NCBI RefSeq assembly: GCF_004361835.1 | Contig: NZ_SNWD01000001.1 | Span: 434,001 to 498,000 of the forward strand | Source: Stakelama pacifica | Lineage (GTDB): Bacteria > Pseudomonadota > Alphaproteobacteria > Sphingomonadales > Sphingomonadaceae | Direction of reading: 5' to 3' | Length of the DNA: 64,000 nt | In this document: positions 53,784-62,361 of the stretch, piece by piece | Layout of the letters: the number at the start of each line of letters is the position of its first letter | Numbering within the stretch: the stretch's first letter is position 1 | Translations under genes and position numbers: made by a program | Notes under the pieces: model-generated | What the model saw: only the letters and a program-made list of their open reading frames with translations | Told to the model about the DNA's origin: nothing | Database searches by the model: none

Positions 53784-54070
53784 GTCAGCTTCTCCCGAAT
53801 GCCATGGCAGCCGTTTCGATTCCGGCGCGGTGGCGGTTCACTGCAATCAGGCAGTCCGTTTCGGGCAGCACCCTGACGGCGCCACCGGGGGTCGGCATGG
53901 TTGCTGCCGATCGGGGCGTTACGATGAGCACCTCGGGCGCGCGTTCGCCCCGCTATTCCGATCGCGAAGGCAATCAATCCATAGCTTTGTTAATACAGCA
54001 GATTTCATTGCGCATTAGCCTGGATCAGTCCGGCACGGCGAACGCCTCTTTAACCGCGACGAAGCAAGCC
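53784..54070. other. Intergenic region between the second Crp/Fnr gene and the molybdoenzyme gene
   Basis: 287 nt holding the crp-like promoter region on the minus strand and the 3' flank of the molybdoenzyme gene. I see no gene, hairpin terminator or repeat that I can support. Confidence 0.5.
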
Positions 54071-56346
54071 TTAGGCAAGGATTCGCACCGGCACTGCCTT
54101 TGCCGCCGGGGTGCGCGACAGCTGGTCATGATACCATAACGGCATCAGCGGATTGGCTTCGGGATAATAAGCGCCGATACACCCGCGCGGCAGATCGAAG
54201 GGCGTGACAGTCAGACCGTCTAGTTGCCGGTGAACGCCATCATCGGCATCGCTCACCAGCGACACCACCTGCCCTTCTTTCAACCCCGCCGCATCCATTT
54301 CCTCCGGGCTGATCAGCAGGACATCGCGCGTCCCCTCAATCCCGCGCATCCGGTCAGAATAGCCGTAAATGGTCGTATTGAACTGGTCGTTCGATCGCAT
54401 CGTGATCAGGCGATATCGGCCCGGCTTCTCCTCGACGCCGAACGCCGTGAGCTGATCCGGGCAGCTGAATTCCGCCTTGCCGCTTTCGGTATGCCAGATA
54501 CGATCGCGCGCCGGATTGCCGCGGTAGAAACCTCCAGGCTGAAACATCCGTTCATTGAACTGATCGAATTTGCCGGGGTAGGTTTTTTCGATCTGGTCGC
54601 GCACCACCGAATAATCGCCCACCCACCGGTCCCAGGGCACGTTCGGATTGGGCGGCAATGTCTCCTTTGCAATCCCTGCGACGATTGCCAGCTCTGAACG
54701 CAGATGCTCGCTTGCCGGTGTGCGTTTTCCGACCGAGCCGTAAATGTGCGAAAGGCTGTCCTCCATGCTGACCGATTGCGGCCCGCTTTCCTGCACATCC
54801 TCCTCGCTACGGCCGAGACAGGGCAGCAGATAGGCGACCTTTCCATTGATAAGGTGGCTGCGGTTGAGCTTGGTCGCGATCTGCACCGTCAGCTGCATAT
54901 CGGGCCATGCCGCCTCCATCTGCTCGCGCTCCGGCACCGCCCGAAGGAAGTTGCCGCCTAGGCTGATAAAGCCCTTCACCTTGCGATCGATGATATTTTC
55001 GCACGCCTCCACCGTGTTCATCCCCTGATCGGGCGGCGGATCGAAATCATAAAGCCGCTTCAGATAATCATAAGGCACGAGCTTAGGCTTTTCGGAAATG
55101 CCGACGGTGCGCTGCCCCTGTACATTGGAATGCCCGCGCACGGGCGAGATCCCTGCCCCGTCCTTGCCGATATTCCCGCGCAGCAGCATCAGATTGACCA
55201 GCATCCCGATGGTTTGCGAACCATGGACATGCTGCGTTACCCCCATGCCGTAAATGCCGATCGTCGCACGCGCCTCGGCATAAACCCGCGCGGCATCCTT
55301 CAGCGCCTCGCGGGTGAGCCCCGATTCCGCCTCGATCGCTTCCCAGGACGTGCCCCGCGCCTGATCGCGAAACGCCTCGAACCCGGTGGTATGTTGTTCG
55401 ATGAAATCCACATCGAGCAGGTGGCGCTCTTCGCGCGCCGATAGTTCATCCTCCCATTCGAGGATATATTGCACATGCCCATGATTGCCGCGATATCGCC
55501 GCCTGCGCGAACCTGATGATATTGGCAGGAAATCTGCGTCAATTTCGGGGTGAGCATTTCGGTCGGGCTTTGCGGATTCGCAAATTCCATCAGCCCTTTT
55601 TCATATACCGGATTGAAGGTGACGATCCTGCATCCCCGCTCCACGGCATTTTGCAGCGGATGGAGAAACCGCGGGCTGTTCGACCCCGTATTCTGGCCGA
55701 AAAAGAAGATCGCGTCGCAAATCTCGAAATCGCTGAGGATGCAGGTGCCGACCGGCGAACCGGTGAATTTCTTCAGGCCGACCGACGTGGTTTCATGGCA
55801 CATGTTCGAACAATCAGGGAGATTGTTATGGCCATACAGGCGGGCAAACAGCGCATAGCAATAAGCGGTTTCAAGGCTCGCCCGGCCTGAGGTATAAAAT
55901 ACCGTCGATCGCGGATCGAGCGCTTTCAGCTCGCTGCCGATATGCGCGAATGCCTCTTCCCAGCTCACCTCGACATATCTGTCGGTCGCATGATCATAGC
56001 GCACGGGATGAGTCAGCCGACCTGCCTGCTCCAGATCATGGTCTCGGCATGTTTTGAGCTCGCTGACCGTATGTTCGGCGAAGAATTCCGGCGTAGCGCG
56101 GCGCGATGTCTGTTCCCACAAGGTTGCTTTCGCGCCATTTTCGCAAAATTCGAAGACATGCGGCTTGGCGGGTTTGGCCCAGGCGCAGGAAACGCACATG
56201 AACCCGCCGGGCTTGTTCTGACGACGCAAAGTTTCCAGCACGGCGGGATTGTCGAGTTCCTTGCCGAAGATGCGCGACATGCCGCGCACCGAACCCCAGC
56301 CCCCGGACGGCCCGTCATAATGCGCCGTATCCTTCTCGTCCGCCAT
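54071..56346 (-). pseudogene. YdeP/FdhF-like molybdopterin oxidoreductase with a single frameshift
   Basis: Two overlapping frames together give about 757 residues of a molybdopterin oxidoreductase alpha subunit (YdeP-like). The first frame starts at 56,346 (MADEKDTAHYDGPSGGWGSVRG) with CVSCAWAKP, SWEEAFAHIG, YTSGRASLETAY and NMCHETTSVGLKKFTGSPVG. At about 55,466-55,473, just after GGDIAAIMGMC, homology moves to the other frame (ILEWEDELSAREERHLLDVDFIEQHTTGFEAF) and runs to the end, including RPGRYRLITMRSNDQFNTTIYGYSDRMRG. One missing base near TGCAATATATCC explains it. The rest is well conserved, so this is a very recent mutation or a sequencing error. Confidence 0.85.
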
Positions 56347-56610
56347 CGCGTCTCTCCCGTTGCTGATGGCGTCAAGCGTATCAGGCGCTTCGCGGGCCGA
56401 TGGTAACCTTGGTTGGGGACGGATGGGAATTGCGCTCGACCCATCCAACATCGGTACCGGTTCGTCGCGGATCACGGTGAGGCGGAGGAGCAGTCGCCCG
56501 CAAAAGCCGCCCGAATAACTCCATGATTAACTTCCATTATTTTCTCCGAGTCGTCGAAACCAACCCCCGGCTTTCGCGGTTCCCGGCCCGAACATGCATG
56601 GAGAAATGCG

Positions 56611-57135
56611 ATGAATTTTCTAGCTTTTGCTGCAGCAGCGGGCCTGATCGCGGGAATGGCGCTGGCCCCGGCCACCGCCGCCCCCGTAAGCGTTCAGAAA
56701 ACGGCGAAGTCGGGCAACACCCTCGACTATCTGCGAACCGCCGCATCAAGCGACCAATATGAAATCCAGTCGTCGCAACTGGCGATCAGCAACGATAGCG
56801 ATCCGGCAATCAGCGATTTTGCCCGCGAAATGATCAAGGATCATCAGCGCACCACGCAGGTGCTGAAACACGCTGCGCAATCGGCAGGGATATCGGCCCC
56901 CGCGCCGCGCCTCCTGCCCGAACATACGCAGATGCTGACCGCATTGCGCGCTAAAGGTAGTGATTTCGCAAAAACCTATCTCGCCCAGCAAAAGCAGGCG
57001 CATCAACAGGCGCTGCAGCTGCAACGCAATTATGCGCGCAACGGCGATACCCCTGCACTGCGCGAAGCGGCGCAGAAGGCCGCTGCTGTCATTGAAGAAC
57101 ATATCCGCCATCTCGATCGGCTGAACCGGCGCTGA
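56611..57135 (+). CDS. DUF4142 protein, exported
   Basis: 174 residues with a signal peptide (residues 1-23, ending ALAPATAA). The mature part is helical, with YLRTAASSDQYEIQSSQLAISNDSDPAISDFAREMIKDHQRTTQVLK and a C-terminal HQQALQLQRNYARNGD...VIEEHIRHLDRL, the ferritin-like DUF4142 domain. Periplasmic; function unknown, common in sphingomonad and rhizobial stress regulons. GGAGAAATG precedes the ATG. Head of a three-gene run. Confidence 0.85.
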   Translation: MNFLAFAAAAGLIAGMALAPATAAPVSVQKTAKSGNTLDYLRTAASSDQYEIQSSQLAISNDSDPAISDFAREMIKDHQRTTQVLKHAAQSAGISAPAPRLLPEHTQMLTALRAKGSDFAKTYLAQQKQAHQQALQLQRNYARNGDTPALREAAQKAAAVIEEHIRHLDRLNRR

Positions 57136-57159
57136 TCGCGCCCCGCACGGAGACACAAC

Positions 57160-58437
57160 ATGGCTTTCAACCCCTTAAAGGAACGCGGCATTCCGATGGA
57201 CCGGCAGCTCCGGAACTGGTCCGAACTGAACGTCACCCCGTATGACAGCCGCGACGTTCATCCGTATACCCGCTGCCGCGTGATATTCATGAACGGCATC
57301 GAAGTCGAAGCGATCATGAACTCGCATCAGTTCGCGCGCCACACCGCCGACACCGGCATCAAGCAAAGGCTCGCGATGGTCCGGCGCATCGAGCAGCAGC
57401 AGCAAAAGGCGGTCAACTGGCTGATCCCGGGCAGCGAAACCACGCTGGAAACCACGATCGGCTATGAGCAGGTCGCCGTCGATCTGACCGGCTGGCTCGC
57501 CCGGCAGGAGCCCGATCCCTATCTGAAAAAAGTCTATGAATTCGCACTGCTCGAAGATTTCGACCATCTCTATCGCTATGCCAATCTGATGGACTTGATG
57601 GGCGAGACGCGAACCGCCCAGGACATTGTCGGCGATCTGACCGAGATTCTTCCCGGCCGGCCCACGATCTTCCAACATCGCGATCCGCATGACGAACTGC
57701 GCCGTCCGATGACGCTGAAGGCCGCCGATACCCAGTCGGTGATGAACGCGCTCACCATCGTCGCTGCCGAACAGCAGACGATGAATTTCTATATGGATCG
57801 CGGGAATATTCCCGAAAATCCGCTGGCGCGCGCGCTCTATCTCGAAATCGCCGAAATCGAGGAAGAGCATGTCAGCCATTATGAATCGATCCTCGACCCA
57901 ACGCTCGGCTGGCTCACCAATCTGGTGCTGCACGAATATAATGAATGCTGGCTCTATTGGTCGTGCATGCAGACCGAGAATAATTCCCGGATCAAGGCAT
58001 TGTGGGAACTGCACCTCAATATGGAGATCGAGCATCTGCGCATCGCGTGCGAGATGCTCAAGGAAATCGACGGGATCGATCCCGAAAGCTTCCTCCCGGC
58101 TGACGGCATGACCGAGCCGCTGCGTTTCGAACCGAACAAGGAATATGTCCGCGATGTGCTCCGCCGCACGGTGGACTGGACCGCATGGGATTCCGAATTT
58201 GTGCCGATCGGCGATCTGCCGCGCGATCATCGTTTCTACGATTATCAAAAGGCAGTGAATGCGGGCGGCGTGCCGACCGAACAGGTGATCGAACGGCGCC
58301 GCGCCGAACAGGGTAGCGACTATCGCATTGCGACCGAGGGCGAGCATCCCGATCCGGCGCTTCGCCAGGGCGGGAATGGCGACAGCTTTTCCTATGCCCG
58401 GGCCGAAGCCGATATCCTCGAAAAACAGGGAGCCTGA
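57160..58437 (+). CDS. Ferritin-like helical protein, possible di-iron
   Basis: 425 residues, no signal peptide. Long helices carry paired acidic/His motifs: TIGYEQVAVDLTGW (about 108-121), FALLEDFDHLYRYANL (about 127-142), LEIAEIEEEHVSHYESIL (about 228-245) and LNMEIEHLRIACEML (about 286-300), as in ferritin-like di-iron bundles. The exact family is not recognised. Location between two DUF4142 genes suggests joint oxidative-stress or iron handling. GGAGAC precedes the ATG; MDRQLRNW 12 codons later is an alternative. Confidence 0.7.
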   Translation: MAFNPLKERGIPMDRQLRNWSELNVTPYDSRDVHPYTRCRVIFMNGIEVEAIMNSHQFARHTADTGIKQRLAMVRRIEQQQQKAVNWLIPGSETTLETTIGYEQVAVDLTGWLARQEPDPYLKKVYEFALLEDFDHLYRYANLMDLMGETRTAQDIVGDLTEILPGRPTIFQHRDPHDELRRPMTLKAADTQSVMNALTIVAAEQQTMNFYMDRGNIPENPLARALYLEIAEIEEEHVSHYESILDPTLGWLTNLVLHEYNECWLYWSCMQTENNSRIKALWELHLNMEIEHLRIACEMLKEIDGIDPESFLPADGMTEPLRFEPNKEYVRDVLRRTVDWTAWDSEFVPIGDLPRDHRFYDYQKAVNAGGVPTEQVIERRRAEQGSDYRIATEGEHPDPALRQGGNGDSFSYARAEADILEKQGA

Positions 58438-58439
58438 AC

Positions 58440-58961
58440 ATGGCAGGCGAATTCAAAAACACCGTCGACAAGATGACCGACGCGATGGGCGGCGCTGCCG
58501 GCCATATGAGCGCGGCGATGACCAGGACCGCGAACGAATTTGTGCAGGCAGCCGCGACCAGCGATCTGTACGAACGCACATCAGCCGAAATCGCGCTTCG
58601 ACGCTCGCGCAACGACGATATACGTGCTGCCGCGCAAAAGATGATCGTCGATCACAATACCAGCACGCATCAGCTGAAATCGGCGCTGTCGATGCGCGAG
58701 ACCAGAGATGTCGAGCATCCAAAAGAGGCGCTCGACAAGCGGCGCGAGACGATGATCCAGCATCTTGAGGAAGCGCCGGACGATTCCTTCGACAGCACCT
58801 ATCTCGATCAGCAGGTGCTGGCGCATGAAGAAGCATCGTCGCTGATGAAAAGCTATGCGCATGGCGGCGATAATCCGCAGCTGCGCTCCTTTGCCGAAGG
58901 AACCGGGCCGGTGGTTGCCCGGCATCTGGAACGCATGAAGACGCTGCGCGCCAATCTTTGA
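58440..58961 (+). CDS. DUF4142-like protein, cytosolic
   Basis: 173 residues starting MAGEFKNTVDKMTDAMGGAAGHMSAA. Shows FVQAAATSDLYERTSAEIALRRSRNDDIRAAAQKMIVDHNTSTHQLKSAL and DSTYLDQQVLAHEEASSLMKSYAHGGDNPQLRSFAEGTGPVVARHLERM, the DUF4142 pattern without a signal peptide. It lies 2 nt after the ferritin-like gene. Confidence 0.8.
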   Translation: MAGEFKNTVDKMTDAMGGAAGHMSAAMTRTANEFVQAAATSDLYERTSAEIALRRSRNDDIRAAAQKMIVDHNTSTHQLKSALSMRETRDVEHPKEALDKRRETMIQHLEEAPDDSFDSTYLDQQVLAHEEASSLMKSYAHGGDNPQLRSFAEGTGPVVARHLERMKTLRANL

Positions 58962-58998
58962 GAGATCGGGCGGCTTTTCCCGGCTGTCCGTACCCGTG

Positions 58999-59033
58999 CC
59001 GGTCGGCGGTTTTCCCTCCGCCGGCCGGTTTTT
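58999..59033 (+). terminator. Rho-independent terminator after the DUF4142 operon
   Basis: CCGGTCGGCGG (58,999-59,009) pairs with CCGCCGGCCGG (59,018-59,028) with one G-U pair, 8-nt loop, then five Ts. It ends right before the convergent gene at 59,036. Confidence 0.9.
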
Positions 59034-59035
59034 GT

Positions 59036-59794
59036 TTATGCCGTGAAGGCCAGACGGTGCTGCAACGCAGGCGATAGCGGCGCGCCATGTTCGACAACCG
59101 CACGATTGAACCATTGGCGCCAGGCGGCATAGGGACCGTGCGTTTCAGAATGATTCTGGTCGCTATTGACCCTGTAGCCGCCCCATAACGCCAATCGGAT
59201 CAGATCGATCTCCTGCTCAGCGGCATTTTCCGGCCAGCGATGATGCGACCCCAGCGCGTCGAAGGGATCATCGTTCGGGGCGATGCGCGCGATCGTGCTC
59301 GACCCGCACAAGGTGTGGAACGCGCCTTCGTACACCTCCGCATGCGGCAGTTCGAGCGCATAGCCGCTGACCCAGTCGATCGCGACGCCCTTTCCGATGA
59401 CTGCGGCGCGCACATCGCCGCGCATGCGTTCGCGCGCCATCCGGACCGTGGCGCGGTCCACCAGATCATCGGCATCGAGCAGCATCAGCAGCCCGCCTCC
59501 TGCATCCTTCACCCATTTGCGGATCATCCAGCGTTTCACGCCGGCATCGTCATTGGCCCCGGTCGGAGCGGATCGTGCCGCATTCGCCGCGACGAAGACG
59601 AAGCGCTCGTCCTGCCCGAAACCTTCGCGCCAGCCGATCGGCGCATCGTCGCCGACGATGATCACCCGAAAATTGCCGTCCTCCTGCGCCTGCACCGAGT
59701 GCAGCGTATCGCGCAGCAGCTGATTCACCCGCTGCCAGTCATTCGCAGCCGCCGCCGAAATCAAAGGAATGCCGAAATAAAAACTGTCTCGCAT
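59036..59794 (-). CDS. Glycosyltransferase-A-like protein
   Basis: 252 residues from ATG at 59,794 with AAGGAG upstream. Contains LISAAAANDWQRVNQLLRDTLHSVQAQEDGNFRVIIVGDD (about 10-50) and LLMLLDADDLVDRATV (DAD-type motif, about 100-116), as in GT2-fold transferases with a DxD metal site. No membrane segment. Acceptor unknown. The gene stands alone between a terminator and the hybrid kinase. Confidence 0.7.
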   Translation of the reverse strand: MRDSFYFGIPLISAAAANDWQRVNQLLRDTLHSVQAQEDGNFRVIIVGDDAPIGWREGFGQDERFVFVAANAARSAPTGANDDAGVKRWMIRKWVKDAGGGLLMLLDADDLVDRATVRMARERMRGDVRAAVIGKGVAIDWVSGYALELPHAEVYEGAFHTLCGSSTIARIAPNDDPFDALGSHHRWPENAAEQEIDLIRLALWGGYRVNSDQNHSETHGPYAAWRQWFNRAVVEHGAPLSPALQHRLAFTA

Positions 59795-59887
59795 GAATCT
59801 CCTTGCCGATCGGACGCCCGGCGGCCGAGGCACCGTGCATCGCCGTTACCGTTCCGCAAGCATGACACAGGCAAGCCGCCCCGATCC

Positions 59888-61444
59888 TTAACCGGGATCA
59901 GTTCTCAACACTTCAGACGATGTGTCGGAGAGCGCGCGTTCAAACGCACCGCTGAGGCTTTCCGCGGTATAAGGCTTGGGAACCAGCTCCCATCGCAAAT
60001 CGAGATCGCGGACCAGTTCCTCGCTATAACCGCTGGTCAGCACCAACGGCAGGCCCGGCCAGTCCTGTTCGACCCGTCGGGCAAGCTCGATCCCGGTAAT
60101 GCCAGGCATCAGCACGTCGGAAAAGACGATATCGACGTGCGCAGAGCGGAGAATATCGAGCGCATCGTCGCCCGATTCCGCCGTGCGCGCCATATAGCCG
60201 AGCGATTCCAGCAGATCGACGGCGAATTGCAGCACCGCCTCATTATCGTCTACGACCAGCACCGTCAGATTCCGGCCGTGCGGAACGCTGGATACCGGGC
60301 GCTCGACATGCCGCGCCTCGCCCGTGGCGCGCGGCAGCAACAGGCGCACGGTCGTCCCTTCCCCCTGCTTCGATTCGATTTCGGCGCGCCCGCCCGATTG
60401 TGCTGCGAAACCGTGGATCTGCGACAGGCCGAGCCCGGTGCCCTTGCCCACCGGTTTGGTCGTGAAAAACGGTTCGAACACGCGCTTCAGCACATCATCG
60501 GGGATGCCCGGTCCGGTGTCCGAAAGCGCGATGCACACCAGATCGGGTTCGCCGTCGCTCGCAGGAATATTGGTCGATTCGATCGTGATCGTGCCGCCGT
60601 CGGGCATGGCGTCGCGCGCATTGATCGCGGCGTTCAGCAATGCGGTCTCAAGCTGGGTATCGTCGACGCGTACCGTCCACAGCCCGCCCTCGCTTCGCAA
60701 CCGCACTTCGATCGTATCGCCGAGCGTGCGGGAAAGCATTTCGACAAAGGCATCCAGCCGGATGTTGAGGTCGACCGTTTCGGGCGACAGCGACTGGCGA
60801 CGGCCAAAGGCAAGCAAATGGCTGGTCAGTTCGGCGGCGCGATCGGACGCGGCAACGATACTGTCGACATAGCGCTTCGCCTTTGCCGGATCGAGCCGGG
60901 GATTTTGCAGCAGTTCCGCCGATCCCCGAATGACGGTGATCAGATTGTTGAAATCATGCGCGATCCCGCCGGTGAGCTCGCCAAGCGCCTGCAGTTTCTG
61001 CGCCTGAAACAGCGCCTCGCGAGTCTGGTCGAGCTGTTCCTGCGCCAGCCGCTTTTCGGTGATGTCGCGCGTAATCTTGGCAAAGCCGACATGGTTGCCC
61101 TGCTCGTCGAAAATAGGATCGAGGACCACATGCGCCCAGAAGCGCGTTCCGTCCTTGCGAAGCCGCCAAGCCTCGCTTTCATATTTGCCTTCGGAAAGCG
61201 CGGTCGCCAGTGCGATGGCGGGCACGCCGCGGTCGCGATCCTCCGGCGTGTAAAAGCGCGAGAAATGCTGCCCGACGATTTCCTGTTCGGAATAGCCCTT
61301 GATCGCTTCCGCCCCGGCATTCCAGTTGCGAACATAGCCCCCGGTATCGAGCATATAGATCGCATATTCGGTGACCGAATTGATCAGCGTCTGAAATCGC
61401 CGCTCGGCGAGATGTGCATCAAACCGTGATTGTTCGGTCATCAT
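59888..61444 (-). CDS. PAS-hybrid sensor histidine kinase
   Basis: 518 residues: PAS (about 15-130; SVTEYAIYMLDTGGYVRNWNAGAEAIKGYSEQEIVG), HisKA with ELTGGIAHDFNNLITVIRG (about 150-170), HATPase with LETALLNAAINARDAMP and SDTGPGIPDDVLKRVFEPFFTTK (about 255-335), and a receiver domain (392-505; FSDVLMPGITGIEL with phosphoacceptor Asp, VPKPYT). No membrane segment. Divergent from actA; the regulated target is unknown. Confidence 0.88.
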   Translation of the reverse strand: MMTEQSRFDAHLAERRFQTLINSVTEYAIYMLDTGGYVRNWNAGAEAIKGYSEQEIVGQHFSRFYTPEDRDRGVPAIALATALSEGKYESEAWRLRKDGTRFWAHVVLDPIFDEQGNHVGFAKITRDITEKRLAQEQLDQTREALFQAQKLQALGELTGGIAHDFNNLITVIRGSAELLQNPRLDPAKAKRYVDSIVAASDRAAELTSHLLAFGRRQSLSPETVDLNIRLDAFVEMLSRTLGDTIEVRLRSEGGLWTVRVDDTQLETALLNAAINARDAMPDGGTITIESTNIPASDGEPDLVCIALSDTGPGIPDDVLKRVFEPFFTTKPVGKGTGLGLSQIHGFAAQSGGRAEIESKQGEGTTVRLLLPRATGEARHVERPVSSVPHGRNLTVLVVDDNEAVLQFAVDLLESLGYMARTAESGDDALDILRSAHVDIVFSDVLMPGITGIELARRVEQDWPGLPLVLTSGYSEELVRDLDLRWELVPKPYTAESLSGAFERALSDTSSEVLRTDPG

Positions 61445-61698
61445 CCATAAACGCTAAACGGTGCGATTCGAAAAGGCGATAGCTAGCGGCAGAAAAAGGG
61501 CCCCTGCCTTAACACAGTTTAGCGAACGCTTCGGAAGTATACATTTTGCCAAAGGATCCTTCCGTATTTGCGACATTTGTTAAACCCCGGAACAGCTCCG
61601 GAAAGACTACGCTTTTGCAACCGGGGATGTTCGCAAAAGACGACGCGCCCCATGGGAATTGCCGGGACTAAGGTTCCGATTGCATCGAAGGGGAACCA
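61445..61698. promoter_or_regulatory. Divergent region between the hybrid kinase and actA
   Basis: 254 nt. A GGAAC-N16-CGCT sequence at 61,589-61,613 resembles the EcfG pattern (CGTT expected) upstream of actA, and the same variant occurs at 50,062. No gene or terminator seen. Confidence 0.3.
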
Positions 61699-62361
61699 TT
61701 GGGTCAGCTGTTCAGACCTGCCTCCAACACCTGGGCGCGCATCGTGCTCGCCGCGATCATCCTTGCGCCGCTGGGGCTTGCGATTATCGGCGGTGCGGTG
61801 GCGCGCAGCGGCTATGCGACCGGCGAGGGCCGGTTCGTCGATCAGGCAGTCCCGTTCAGCCATAAACATCATGCCGGCGAACTCGGCATCGATTGCCGCT
61901 ATTGCCATACCGGGGTGGAGGAACAGGCGGACGCCGTCGTCCCGCCGACCCATACCTGCATGACCTGCCATTCACAGCTTTTCACCGATTCCGACATGCT
62001 CGCGCCGGTCCGCCAAAGCCTTGCGGAGGGCAGACCGCTCGAATGGAAGCGGGTCAATCGCCTGCCCGATTATGTCTATTTCGACCATCATGTGCATGTG
62101 AAGAACGGCGTGCCCTGCGCAGCGTGCCATGGCGACGTCCGCACGATGCCGCTGACCCGCCAGACCGCGCCGCTCACCATGGGCTGGTGCGTCGATTGCC
62201 ACAAATCGCCGCAGGACCGGATCGTCGCCCCGGAGCGCGAATTCGAAGGATCGCCCTATCGGAACAGAACGGCCAAAGATCGCGCCTTTGCAAAGCTGAC
62301 CATGGCGCGAATCGCCCATAGCGGCAGAAATCTGAGGGATTGTTCGGTATGCCATCGCTGA
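61699..62361 (+). CDS. actA: Alternative complex III pentahaem cytochrome c subunit
   Basis: 220 residues from a TTG with GAAGGGGAA upstream. One N-terminal membrane segment (about 15-36) and five haem c sites: CRYCH, CMTCH, CAACH, CVDCH and CSVCH. Size, haem number and the following molybdopterin-type subunit match ActA of alternative complex III, a quinol-oxidising complex in the inner membrane. Its stop lies 10 nt inside the next gene. Confidence 0.87.
   Translation: MGQLFRPASNTWARIVLAAIILAPLGLAIIGGAVARSGYATGEGRFVDQAVPFSHKHHAGELGIDCRYCHTGVEEQADAVVPPTHTCMTCHSQLFTDSDMLAPVRQSLAEGRPLEWKRVNRLPDYVYFDHHVHVKNGVPCAACHGDVRTMPLTRQTAPLTMGWCVDCHKSPQDRIVAPEREFEGSPYRNRTAKDRAFAKLTMARIAHSGRNLRDCSVCHR

Noticed and set aside
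55300..55480. Programmed frameshift in the molybdoenzyme gene
   Set aside because: No slippery heptamer or downstream pseudoknot is visible, and relatives I know of are encoded in one frame.
59240..61429. 729-codon plus-strand frame opposite the hybrid kinase
   Set aside because: Antisense to an intact PAS-HisKA-HATPase-receiver protein; no recognisable domain of its own.
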